Shown here: positions 24,100-36,115 of the stretch, one piece after another
Layout of the letters: every line of letters starts with the position of its first letter
Position numbering within the stretch: position 1 is the stretch's first letter
Source: Pholiota molesta
Lineage: Eukaryota > Basidiomycota > Agaricomycetes > Agaricales > Strophariaceae
DNA: 64,000 nucleotides
Direction: 5' to 3'
Assembly: GCA_014925825.1 (NCBI GenBank)
Contig: JACGCK010000094.1
Coordinates: 1 to 64,000 of the forward strand
Translations under genes and position numbers: made by a program
Notes under the pieces: generated by a model
Seen by the model: the letters and a program-made list of their open reading frames with translations, nothing else
Databases searched by the model: none
Told to the model about the DNA's origin: nothing

Positions 24100-25833
24100 A
24101 AAAATCAACACCACCCAAACACACACCCAAAAAACAAAACCCGCACTCACGCGCGATACTTCTCCAGCACATCCGCGCCCGCACTCTCGCTCACCTCCGC
24201 GCCCGCCTCCAGGCGCTCCTCCAGCCACGCAAAGTAGCGCGCGAGCGCCGCCCCGTCGCGCACGTGGCTCTTCCGGAACCCGTCCAGCTCCGTCGCGTTC
24301 TTCACGGCCTTGAGGTCGGTCACGGGCGAGCGCACGATCGTGTACGTGCCCTCGCCGAGGGCTTCGGCGACGGCGAGGCTGGCTTTGTCGCCGATGAGGA
24401 TTTTCTGGGGCGCGAGGCGTCAGTGCAGGTAAGGGGTGGAGGGGGAGGGGATACGCACTGCGTCGTCCTTGAGGTCGAGCGAGGACGGGAGGCTCTTGAG
24501 GTAGGCGAAGAAGGCGTCGTATGGCTGGATCTCCACGCTGGTGCCTAGGTAGTTCTTCGCGGAGGCGTCGAGTTGCTTGTCGTTGACGAATAGAATGACT
24601 TTGTCGGTGGTCACTACGGCGTAAGCAAAGAATACTGTGCAACAAGATCGTGAGATGTCGATCAATGATATGGGCATAAAAGTTGGACATACCTGGATTG
24701 AAATCGATGTCGGATCCCCTGAGGTTAAACAGCCACGCGATCTCATCAAGCATGGTGACGACGATTGCCTTTGCGTTCTTCTTCTGCAATTCCTCTCGCA
24801 CCTTGGCAACCTTGTCCGAATGCGATTGTCCTGGATCAAACTATTTAACTCTGAGATCAAGGAAACGCGAATGTAATACACACCTGAGTACTTTTCGTCG
24901 AGATAGAAAACCTCATTCGCAGGTCTCGTAGGCCGATCCTCCCAAATCGCGTCCACGGGGTTGTAGGGAAGAGATACCAGCTCCGAGGATTTGGGCGCGA
25001 GTTGCTTCGTCAGACTTTCAGCATCGGCTGGAACGCTCTTAATCAGTCGCGAGACGCAGAACAGGCGCAAGATCGCCTACAGGCAGATATGAGTTTGGCA
25101 TCGATGCCAATTTTTGTGTTCGCGTTCAAGTCCTACCAGAGGATATAAGGCCGTGTTCTAGATGGATATCTGGCCCCACGTTACCTTGTGCAGAAATTCC
25201 TGCCATGTAGGTACATCTGCATCATAATTCAGGTGATGTTTAGACATCCCAAATGAACGCACGCACCAGGAAGACCTTGCTTCATCAATTTCCAGTTCCT
25301 GTTCTATGATCAACTATGTGTCCTCCGCATCAATGACAACGCTGCTGCTAACTGGTCTAGTTGTTTGCCTGCCTGGAGGAAGTATCGACCATCCGTGAAG
25401 AGATACGCGTTATCGAGAGTGATAACGGCGCATCCTGCAGATGAAGTCAGCGCGAGTGGGAACGGGTATTCCATTGGACGTACCAGCGGAACCGTTGAAT
25501 CCCGAGATGAACGCCCGCCGTTCATCGCAGTGCGCGAGATATTCGCTGGAATCTAGTACAAAAGTGTGAACACAAATGCGATCTTATCGCACAAGACATA
25601 AAGCACGCACGCTCATCTTCACTGGGCACAACAACGGCCTGCACGCCCACGTCCTTCGACTTCATCAGCTCCCGAAGGCGCGCGAGCCGCTCGGTGGTGT
25701 GGACTGTCTGTTGGCCTGCTGCTCCCATGGCTGCGGTGCTCGATAGCGGTCGTGCGTGAGGTCGTAGAAGAGAGGGTGCTGATCGTGGCCTGGATATCTG
25801 AATCCAGAACCAAACTTGGACTGTTCGCCACAT
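24100..25833 (-). pseudogene. Xaa-Pro aminopeptidase, array copy 3, lacking the catalytic domain
   Basis: This is organised like copy 2: ATG 25833 with the Arg-rich leader, creatinase-N exons ([38 protein letters not shown] at about 25440-25370), linker exon to FYLDEKYSG (25030-24890), VREELQKKNAKAIVVTMLDE (24801-24700), VVTTDKVILFVNDKQLDASA (about 24620-24460) and DLKAVKNATELDGFRKSHVR to DVLEKYR (24335-24150). The junction with the preceding unit lies in the following intron near 24100, where the sequence changes from GCGAGCTTC to the shared AAAAATCAACACCACCC. The metal-binding M24 half is missing. Confidence 0.85.
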
Positions 25834-25919
25834 GGCATGGGGGTTGGCCGGAGAGGGCCGGCTAATATGTGCTGTGACGTCTGCTCTTATTATGTAATAT
25901 AGTTATTTTGTCGCAGTGG

Positions 25920-28250
25920 CACAGTCGCTCGTTATCGTTCTCATCTCCCATGGCGAATGCGCCCGCAAAATCGTTGCTCCGGCCAGTTCCGCTCCGTCCT
26001 CTCGTCCCTCTCCGTCCACTCCACCATCTCCGCTTTCCGTCCTCGTACCGCCGCCAGATCGATCGCCCGAGATCTTGAGTTGGCCCTCTACGACGCGATG
26101 CCGTATGATCACGCATTCTTACCAACACTGCAACCACGACGGCTGCGGGCGACGTCCTCCACGCGACACCAGCACAAGCGCATCGACGGGTGACCCTACT
26201 GTGCAACCCACGCGCTCGCAAACTCACCCACATGCTCGGAACAGCGCCAACATCCACCTTCCGCTCACCTCTGCACACCCGCCGAGGCAAACACGGCTCC
26301 AACGCGTCCGCGGTGCTGTTCAGAGATAGCATAATTGGGCAGCAGACGGTCATGTACGTCTGCGCTGTACGATGCGCGCCGGACACTCCCCCACCTCTCT
26401 GCACAGCAACACCCACCCTCTGCGCTCAACTCCATCGCCCAGCGACGCAAACACGACATACGCCTAGGCAGCACACATCCCGCCGACGCGAGGACGAACA
26501 CCATCCTGACCCATACATCGTGCCTCCGGTACCGCGAGCACATCGGAAGCCATGTCAGTTCGGCATCAAGTCCCACTTCATCGGTCCTTGCTAAACGCAC
26601 CAGCAGCACCTCCAGCGGAACGGGGTGGGCCAGCGAACGCGAGTACGACCTCGGAGCCCACATGACGAGCATCAGACTTCAGACACTGAGACAGCACGCA
26701 TAGACTGAGGGTGGTTCAAGGGCACCACGGCGTGCAAGAGTCACGCAGCACAGACAGCGCGCAGCGCCCAAGTGTGTGGATTCCATCTCCTCTCAGCGTC
26801 GCGCTCACAGCCGTGAGTTAGCCAACACGGCGGCGCCGCGACGACACCGCTACCACAGAGAACGCCCATGGCGATGCGCATTCCGGTGCGTAGTCAGCAA
26901 TGAAACGACGGCGTTCCTTAACGCTCTACTTACCAGCAGCACCTCCAGCGCGGCATGCAGAGACCACGGCGACGAATGGAGCGCGTGAGCAGGCTATCTG
27001 GACGACATCGACGCGCATCGGGCGAGCGTCGGCCTTCAGATCGTACGGATCGTGGTCCATGGGCACCACAGGGCGCAGGAGCCACGCAGCACGGACAGCC
27101 TGCGTCCCTCTCCCACATGCACACAGAAGCAAACCGGCGGCGCAACGACACTGCTGCAACGAGAACGGCAAGGGCGATATACGAGCAGAGTCAGCGATGG
27201 GCAGCCGACCAGGTGCGGAACGAGGACGAGGATGGAGATCTGCGCGGGCGCAGCGCAGGCGAGGAAGCAGCGTCGATGTGAGTGTGCGGAGGGCCTGCGG
27301 CGCCTCGTCCTGGGCCGCGAACGACGACGCGAACGGTTCGGTAGCAAGGAGGCGCACACGGCCCATCCGTTCCACGCACCAACGCGGACGACGACGACGA
27401 CGACAGCGAGCGACATGACCAGCCCACGGCGCCGATGGGATGGATGCGAGGACGGCGTGCGTGCGTGCTGCCCCGGGATATGGGTGAGCACGGGTTATCG
27501 TTGCCTTGACTTACCCTGCGTGTGTTCTCCAGCACCGAACTGCGTTGATCCAGAAGCGCAATGGCACGGCGCCGGCGTATCGCACATAGTCGGCGACGAC
27601 GAAAGGGCTTTTGGGCGGTATGAGCGGCGGTCAGCAATAGCACGGCTGCAGTGACCAGCAGCGACATCCTGACTACGCGTTCTAGATGATTGTCGACGCT
27701 CGAAGAGGGAGGGTGGTGCGTATTCACTACTGGAGATACACGCTCAGCGTATCTCATAGACGCCTGGTGCCCGATGCAATCCACAACTTGTACGCGGCAT
27801 AGAATGCGGCGGCTATGAACGGCTGGGTGCTACGCGTTAGTGATCGAGTTTCTCACTCAACACTGGCACAGCTCACTTGTAGGACAGGCGGACTACACCG
27901 CCGTCGACGAGTGGACGTGCGGGCGGGTTCGAGAGGCGGGCAGAAGCGCCGAACTCGGCGAGATAGTGTGAGAAGAGAGAGGACCAGGCGAGGAGAGGAG
28001 AGCAGAGGAGAGCGGGATGAGGGAATGAGAAGGAAAATCCGTAGCCTTATATACAGCTCTGGTAGATGTGTACGTACTTGGAATGAAATGCTGGTTTCGG
28101 GAATACCTCGTCCAGGGTCCGCGTATGCTAAGCGAATCGCGATCCGTGTCTCCTCCTCCGTTTTCTCGTCCGCATCCGTTCCTCATGCTTGCCTGTGTCT
28201 TGTAGATGAATACTAGACCAGACCAGTTATCAATAAGGCAATTCATAGCC
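25920..28250 (+). other. GC-rich, intron-bearing candidate unit, array copy 3
   Basis: This corresponds to 2200-4660. It has small deletions in the supposed exons: CGAAGAGGGAGGGTG near 27705 lacks 14 nt present in unit 1, and GCAGCGTCGATGTGAG near 27267 lacks a donor-like segment. The intron-like GTGAGCACGGGTTATCG...TTCTCCAG is kept. No recognisable protein. Confidence 0.35.
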
Positions 28251-30284
28251 CATCTTTATTATGACTAGAACACAGAAAAGCGAGCGCTTTATTCGTTATT
28301 GAGCACAAAGAGTTCATGTTTCTACATTTTCAAAATTGTGAACTTTGTCCATGCAGCGGTCCAGTACCATCACTGCCCACACACCCAGCAATCCCTGAGC
28401 CGATAGGCCATACTCCTATGTCGTAAAACTAAAGGAAAATGGCACTAGATTGCTTCTTCCATGCATTGCTCCGAACCTAAGCATTCAGAAATACATCTTC
28501 TTGCAGGCGGAAAGTTGAAGCGCGCAATCTTCGCTGGCAACACAGCCGATCGGACCCTTAATGGCACTAGTAACGGCGATTTACGCCGTTTTTTTCAGGT
28601 CCCCGTGCGATGCGCAATGGCCTAGAAACGCGAAACGGGGTGGGAGGAGAGGGTCATGCTCGGTACGGATATCCTTGGCTGCCCGCGTCTGGCCGCTCCA
28701 AATTCTTGGGGTCTAATAGAAGACTATTGGGGCTGTGTATTACCTTATTTTCGAGGCTTCCAATTGAATTTGCGAGAGAGCAGAAGCTCTAAGATTCGTT
28801 TGATTGAATCTTGATGACTCGCCGTCGTCTTGTACATCCCGGCGCATCGCTGTCGCTGCACTAAAGAAAACATGCTAGTACTATATACATGTATGTAATA
28901 AACGACCCTGATATATAATCGATACAATTTCTGCGTTTCAAATCGCGAATCGGGACAGGAGGAGCGCGCTGTTACAAGAGTGATGAAGTTCGAAACGCTC
29001 GTCTCTATGTTCCACCAGAATTGAAACCGCGTTCTATTAGAGATTAGGTATAGCTAACCATGGCTGGCGGCCGCCTTTCTATGTGTAATACGAATGCGCA
29101 CAATGTTGAGAGCATGTGTATTGAGGCACATTCAGCACCGGCGCCTAAAACGGTGGCAGTGACGGTACGCACAGCGCTTAGCCTTGTTCGCTCGCAGCGA
29201 CAAGCCACCAGCGGTGTCTTCGGTGATGCATCTCTCTCTTCTCTTTACTTCAATCCATAAGGAAGATAATTCGAAGTGACGGTTGAATTCTGATCAAACA
29301 AAAATGACAAGTTGGTATTGCAGATTTAGTAAACTCCTCGATCAACTTCTTGATTTCCAAAAGATAAATCTATTACTACATCGCACTACCGTATATTCGA
29401 TCTCTCAGAGCTCTCCAAAGCTTTTAATAACAGAGAAATAGTGGAAACACATGGAAAGTGCTATCCTGTTATGTGGCACTGCACGAGCGCCTGTTACAAT
29501 TGCAGACGTATGTAGATTATTCAGAACAGTTGAATATGCAGTATTTTAAATTCCTACTGATGTCATGTTGAGCCGCTCGCAACGCTTCAACCTCGCACGT
29601 ACACTCAATATTTTAATGTAAGTGATACCTGTGTAATCGCCATATCTTCTATCTTGAACCCGAGATTCACGGAAACATTTTATTTGTTTTATTCAGCAAT
29701 CCCGTATGTAGGTTAAACTTTGATGACATTGCCGCTCGCAATGCTTCCGCATTGCCCAAAATTACGTTGTGGTTCGCCGTACTTAGCCTAAAATTTGACG
29801 AGATTTCCGCTTGCAACGCTTCAAGCTTGCTCGAAATTACTGTGTGTATTGTAATGCTTATTGGTTAACGGCAAAATTTCAGCCAGTGGGCAGCCATGCT
29901 CCGGCAAATATCTAATTGGTATATGTACAGAAGCAATATGTTGCCATGCAAATAGCGCCAGTGCGAGGCACTCGGTTTACTTGGATATTGCAATGCTTCT
30001 GATGACGTCAACGGAAAGAAGCGGTTTTTTGCGTTTACGGCGGTGATTCGGGGATGGAGGCAATGATCATTCTGCTATGTCCGTGGCTTCTTGTTCATGA
30101 TACCACACAGTTGTTGAAATTATTGACTTGATCGGAGTCAGGGATACCTGCCTGTATTTGCATTCATTCTACAGGATGGAAGTTAAGAAAAATTATAGAA
30201 TAGCAGGGACCATGGTAGAAGAAAATGGGGAGTTGCACGGTTTCAAAGCTAGATTCAAACAGGGTATGTTCAGAGATCGCACAT

Positions 30285-30863
30285 GAACGCACGCACCAGG
30301 AAGACCTTGCTTCATCAATTTCCAGTTCCTGTTCTATGATCAACTATGTGTCCTCCGCATCAATGACAACGCTGCTGCTAACTGGTCTAGTTGTTTGCCT
30401 GCCTGGAGGAAGTATCGACCATCCGTGAAGAGATACGCGTTATCGAGAGTGATAACGGCGCATCCTGCAGATGAAGTCAGCGCGAGTGGGAACGGGTATT
30501 CCATTGGACGTACCAGCGGAACCGTTGAATCCCGAGATGAACGCCCGCCGTTCATCGCAGTGCGCGAGATATTCGCTGGAATCTAGTACAAAAGTGTGAA
30601 TTCAAAAGCCATCTTATCGCACAAGACATAAAGCACGCACGCTCATCTTCACTGGGCACAACAACGGCCTGAACGCCGACGTCCTTCGACTTCATCAACT
30701 CCCGAAGGCGCGCGAGCCGCTCGGTGGTGTGGACTGTCTGCTGGCCTGCTGCTCCCATGGCTGCGGTGCTCGATAGCGGTCGTGCGTGGGGTCGTAGAAG
30801 AGGTGGTGCTGATCGTGGCCTGGATATCTGAATCCGGAGCCAAACTTGGACTTGTCGCCACAT
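30285..30863 (-). pseudogene. Xaa-Pro aminopeptidase, array copy 4, 5' fragment only
   Basis: ATG 30863 opens the leader (MWRQVQVWLRIQISRPRSAP), followed by MGAAGQQTVHTTERL from about 30758, the [10 protein letters not shown] exon and the [20 protein letters not shown] exon (about 30470-30400), to about [11 protein letters not shown] near 30305. Everything after that is deleted: the sequence switches at about 30259 to unit-3 DNA equivalent to position 6720. This is the shortest of the four fragments. The leader of copies 2 and 4 shares variants (RQVQVWLRIQ) that differ from copies 1 and 3 (RTVQVWFWIQ). Confidence 0.85.
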
Positions 30864-30939
30864 GGCATGGGGGTTGGCCGGAGAGGGCCGGCTAATATGT
30901 GCTGTGACGTCTGCTCTCATTATGTAATATAGTTATTTT

Positions 30940-33320
30940 GTCGCAGTGGCACAGTCGCTCTGCGCCCGCAAAACCGACGTAATGCACATATCACTACCCC
31001 GCGTTCCTTGCTCCGGCCAGGTCCGCTCCGTCCTCTCGTCCCTCTCCGTCCACTCCACCATCTCCGCTTTCCGTCCTCGTACCGCCGCCAGATCGATCGC
31101 CCGAGATCTTGAGTTGGCCCTCTACGACGCGACGCCGTATGATCACGCATTCTTACCAACACTGCAACCACGACGGCTGCGGGCGACGTCCTCCGCGACA
31201 CCGGCTGCCGATGAGCACTAGCGCATCGACTGTGCAACCCACGAGCTCGCAAACTCACCCGCATGCTCGGAACAGCGCCAACATCCACATTCCGCTCACC
31301 TCTGCACACCCGCCGAGGCAAACACGGCTCCAACGCGTCCGCGGTGCTGTTCACAGATAGCATAATTGGGCAGCAGACGGTCATGTACGTCTGCGCTGTA
31401 CGATGCGCGCCGGACACTCCCCCACCTCTCTGCACAGCAACACCCACCCTCTGCGCTCAACTCCATCGCCCAGCGCCGCACAAACAGCGACGCAAGCACG
31501 ACATACGCCTGGCCAGCACACATCGCGCCGACGCGAGGACGAACACCATCCTGACCCATACATCGTGCCTCCGGTACCGCGAGCACATCGGAAGCCATCA
31601 CAGGACGACGTCAGTTCGGCATCAAGTCCCACTTCATCGGTCCTTGCTAAACGCACCAGCAGCACCTCCAGCGGAACGGGGTGGGCCAGCGAACGCGAGT
31701 ACGACCTCGGAGCCCACATGACGAGCATCAGACTTCAGACACTGAGACAGCACGCAAGGGAGGGTGGTTCAAGGGCACCACGGCGTGCAAGAGTCACGCA
31801 GCACAGCCAGCGCGCAGCGCCCAAGTGTGGATTCCATCTCCTCTCAGCGTCGCGCTCACAGCAGTGAGTTAGCCAACACGGCGGCGCCGCGACGACACCG
31901 CTACCACAGAGAACGCCCATGGCGATGCGCATTCCGGTGCGTAGTCAGCAATGAAACGACGGCGTTACTTAACGCTCTACTTACCAGCAGCACCTCCAGC
32001 GGCATGCAGAGACCACGGCGACGAACGGAGCGCGTGAACAGGCTATCTGGACGACATCGACGCGCATCGGGCGAGCGTCGGCCTTCAGATCGTACGGATC
32101 GTGGTCCATGGGCACCACAGGGGGCAGGAGCCACCCAGCACGGACAGCCTGCGTCCCTCTCCCGCATGCACACAGAAGCAAACCGGCGGCGCAGCGACGA
32201 CACTGCTGCAACGAGAACGGCAAGGGCGATATACGAGCAGAGTCAGCGATGGGCAGCCGACCAGGTGCGGAACGAGGACGAGGATGGAGATCTGCGCGGG
32301 CGCAGCGCAGGCGAGGAAGCAGCGTCGATGTGAGTGTGCGGAGGGCCTGCGGCGCCTCGTCCTGGGCCGCGAACGACGACGCGAACGGCTCGGTAGCAAG
32401 GAGGCGCACACGGCCCATCCGTTCCACGCACCAACGCGGACGACGACGACAGCGAGCGACATGACCAGCCCACGGCGCCGATGGAATGGATGCGAGGACG
32501 GCGTGCGTGCGTGCTGCCCCGGGATATGGGTGAGCACGGGTTATCGTTGCCTTGACTTACCCTGCGTGTGTTCTCCAGCACCGAAGTGTGTTGATCCAGA
32601 AGCGCAATGGCACGGCGCCGGCGTATCGCACATAGTCGGCGACGACGAAAGGGCTTTTGGGCGGTATGAGCGGCGGTCAGCAATAGCACGGCTGCAGTGA
32701 CCAGCAGCGGCAAACTGACTACGCGTTCTAGATGATTGTCGACGCTCGAAGGGCTATCTGCGGAGGGAGGGTGGTGCGTATTCACTACTGGAGATACACG
32801 CTCACCGTATCTCATAGACGCCTGGTGCCCGATGCAATCCACAACTTGTACGCGGCATGGAATGTCGCGGCTATGAACGGCTGGGTGCTACGCGTTAGTG
32901 ATCGAGTTTCTCACTCAAGACCGGCACAGCTCACTTGTAGGACAGGCGGACTACACCGCCGTCGACGAGTGGACGTGCGGGCGGGTTCGAGAGGCAGGCA
33001 ATGCTGCCCAGATTAGCAGAAGCGCCGAACTCGGCGAGATAGTGTGAGAAGAGAGAGGACCAGGAGAGGAGAGCAGAGCAGAGGAGAGCGGGATGAGGGA
33101 ATGAGAAGGAAAATCCGTAGCCTTATATACAGCTCTGGTAGATGTGTACGTACTTGGAATGAAATGGTGGTTTCGGGAATACCTCGTCCAGGGTCCGCGT
33201 ACGCTAAGCGAATCGCGATCCGTGTCTCCTCCTCCGTTTTCTCGTCCGCATCCGTTCCTCATGCTTGCCTGTGTCTTGTAGATGAATACTAGACTATACC
33301 AGTTATCAATAAGGCAATTC
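30940..33320 (+). other. GC-rich, intron-bearing candidate unit, array copy 4
   Basis: This corresponds to 2200-4660 with the same candidate introns. Near 31200 a rearranged patch (GGCTGCCGATGAGCACTAGC) replaces sequence shared by the other three units. No recognisable protein family. Confidence 0.35.
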
Positions 33321-35601
33321 ATAGCCCATTTTTATTATGACTAGAAGCGAGCTATTTGTTGTGTTTTATTCGTTATTGAGCACAAAGAGTTCATGTTTCT
33401 ACATTTTCAAAATTGCGAACCTCGTCCGCGCAGCGGTCCAGTACCATCCCTGCCCACACACCCAGCAATCCCTGAGCCGATAGGCCATACTCCTATGTCG
33501 TAAAACTAAAGGAAAATGGCACTAGATTGCTTCTTCCATGCATTGCTCCGAACCTAAGCATTCAGAAATACATCTTCTTGCAGGCGGAAAGTTGAAGCGC
33601 GCAATCTTCGCTGGCAACGCAGCCGAGCGGACCCTTGATGGCACTAATAACGGCGATTTACGCCGTTTTTTTCAGGTCCCCGTGCGATGCGCAATGGCCT
33701 AGAAACGCGAAACGGGGTGGGAGGAGAGGGTCATGCTCGGTACGGATATCCTTGGCTGCCCGCGTCTGGCCGCTCCAAATTTTTGGGGTCTGATAGAAGA
33801 CCATTGGGGCTATGTATTACCTTATTTTCGGGCCTTCCAATTGAATTTGCAGGAGAGCAGAAGCTCTAAGATTCGTTTGATTGAATCTTGATGACTCGCC
33901 GTCGTCGTGTACATCCCGCCGCATCGCGGTCGCTGCACTAAAGAAAACATGCTAGTACTATATACATGTATGTAATAAACGACCCTGATATATAATCGAT
34001 ACATTTTCTGCGTTTCAAATCGCGAATTGGGACAGGAGGAGCGCGCTGTTACAAGAGTGATGAAGTTCCAAACGCTCGTCTCTATGTTCCACCAGAATTG
34101 AAACCGCGTTCTATTGGAGATTAGGTATAGCTAACCATGGCTGGCGGCTGCCTTTCTATGTGTAATACGAATGCGCACAATGTTGAGAGCATGTGTATTG
34201 CGGCACATTCAACACCGGCGCCTAAAACGGTGGCAGTGACGGTACGCACAGCGCTTAGCCTTGTTCGCTCGCAGCGACAAGCCACCAGCGGTGTCTTCGA
34301 TGATGCTTCTCTCCCTTCTCTTTACTTCAATCCATAAGGAAGAAAATAATTCAAAGTGACGGTTGAATCCTGATCAAACAAAAATGACAAGTTGGTATTG
34401 CAGATTTAGTAAACTCCTCGATGAACTTCTTGATTTCCAAAAGATAAATCTATTACTACATCGCACTACCGTATATTCGATCTCTCAGAGCTCTCCAAAG
34501 CTTTTAATCACAGAGAAATAGTGGAAACACGTGGAAAATGCTATCCTGTTATGTGGCACTGCACGAGCGCCTGTTACAATTGCAGACGTATGTAGATTAT
34601 TCAGAACAGTTGAATATGCAGTATTTTAAATTCCTACTGATGTCATGTTGAGCCGCTCGCAATGCTTCAACCTCGCACGTACACTCAATATTTTAATGTA
34701 AATAATACCTGTGTAATCGCCATATCTTCTATCTTGAACCCGAGATTCACGGAAACATTTTATTTGTTTTATTCAGCAATCCCGTATGTAGATTAAACTT
34801 TGATGACATTGCCGCTCGCAATGCTTCCGCATTGCCCAAAATTACGTTGTGGTTCGCCGTACATAGCCTAAAATTTGACGAGATTCCCGCTTGCAACGCT
34901 TCAAGCTTGCTCGAAATTACTGTGTGTATTGTAATGCTTATTGGTTAACGGCAAAATTTCAGCCAGTGGGCAGCCATACTCCGGCAAATATCTAATCGGT
35001 CTATGTACAGAAGCAATATGTTGCCATGCAAATAGCGCCAGTGCGAGGCACTCGGTTTACTTGGATATTGCAATGCTTCTGATGACGTCAACGGAAAGAA
35101 GCGGTTTTTTGCGTTTACGGCGGTGATTCGGGGATGGAGGCAATGATCATTCTGCTATGTCCGTGGCTTCTTGTTCATGATACCACACTGTTGTTAAAAT
35201 TATTGACTCGATCGGAATCACGGATACCTGCCTGTATTTGCATTCATTCTACAGGATGGAATTCAAGAAAAATTATAGAATAGCAGGGATCATGGTAGAA
35301 GAAAATGGGGAGTTGCACGGTTTCAAAGCTAGATTATGGGAGAGTCGCCGAAAGAAGCTGTAGTTACGTTTGTACTAAGTTCGGGTGGTAAGATGGAATT
35401 ATGTCCCTGTAAGTAAAGAGTTGCTATTCTCGGAGATAACTAATATGGCGAGTAGTGATTTTGCAGGGGTCGGGTAGCATTAGTTTGGGTCAAGTTTGGG
35501 TCTAGGAATGGTCAATAGTAATGCCTGTGGATTTGCCGTGCATTCCAAAAATTAGTGATCGGAGAAATGGTGATGGAGACGTGGAAGAGCTGGTCTGGCT
35601 T

Positions 35602-35772
35602 TGAAACATTGTCCGTTTCTGTTGTAGGTAGTTCTTAGTTCACTCCAATAGAACCAGCCAACGTTATATTGGTAGTTGTAATACGAAGTAAAGAAAGAAC
35701 TAAAAAGATGGAAACGGCGCTCGAGCTATATGTACCTAGCTCGAGCTTACGTAATATGAACGAGCCGTTACA
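35602..35772 (-). repeat. 3' LTR of the chromovirus (171 bp)
   Basis: It begins TGAAACATTG and ends CGTTACA on the plus strand. It holds a 10-bp inverted repeat, GCTCGAGCTA at 35719-35728 with TAGCTCGAGC at 35737-35746. It is very short for a Ty3/gypsy element. Confidence 0.95.
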
Positions 35773-35784
35773 CACCCCCCTTTG
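35773..35784 (-). promoter_or_regulatory. Polypurine tract next to the 3' LTR
   Basis: On the minus strand the sequence reads AAAGGGGGGTG immediately before the LTR start TGTAACGG. This is the expected primer site for plus-strand DNA synthesis and fixes the element's orientation. Confidence 0.85.
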
Positions 35785-35811
35785 AGATTGCATTCGCAAT
35801 CTGAAATGAAC

Positions 35812-35976
35812 AAAAGGTAAGTGAAAAATCGTTGAGACGACGTGTAGACGCGTTAGCGTCCATCACACCGAATGTAAAATAAAAATGGTTTGAACGAAAA
35901 GGTAGGTGAAAAATCGTTGAGACGATGTGTAGACGCGTTAGCGTCCATCACACCGAATGTAAGAGAAAAATGGTTT
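35812..35976. repeat. Two tandem copies of an 85-bp block in the element's 3' untranslated region
   Basis: AAAAGGTAAGTGAAAAATCG starts at 35812 and AAAAGGTAGGTGAAAAATCG at 35897; both continue through GTGTAGACGCGTTAGCGTCC to AAAAATGGTTT. A third partial echo of GACGCGTTAGCG is at about 35992. Confidence 0.9.
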
Positions 35977-36115
35977 TCAACAGAGTACCTTCGACGCGTT
36001 AGCGACTCAGAATACTTGGCTGAAGAATTTCAAGAAGAAGATAATTTAAAAAGTTGATAATCGCAAGAAATTTGGTTGAGCAAAGAAGGTCGTATGACGA
36101 ATAGTCCGCGGTGCG

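Larger units (their letters stand above)
1..35601. repeat. Direct tandem array of four aminopeptidase P-containing units
   Basis: The same order of sequence recurs four times in one orientation. Unit 1 is about 1-8906, unit 2 8907-24099 (8.27 kb once two transposons are subtracted), unit 3 24100-30258 and unit 4 30259-35601. The internal start ATG of the peptidase falls at 2025, about 10518, 25728 and 30758. Units differ by scattered substitutions and small indels, so they are not an assembly echo. Unit 3 stops at the equivalent of position 6720 and joins directly to the equivalent of about 1540 in unit 4, which is a 3.3 kb deletion relative to the full period. Unit 4 is cut at its right end by the LTR element. 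Confidence 0.93.

Noticed and set aside
35602..35772. The short LTR as an independent solo LTR or MITE
   Set aside because: An almost identical copy 10.4 kb away, the polypurine tract and intervening gag-pol show it is one end of a complete element.
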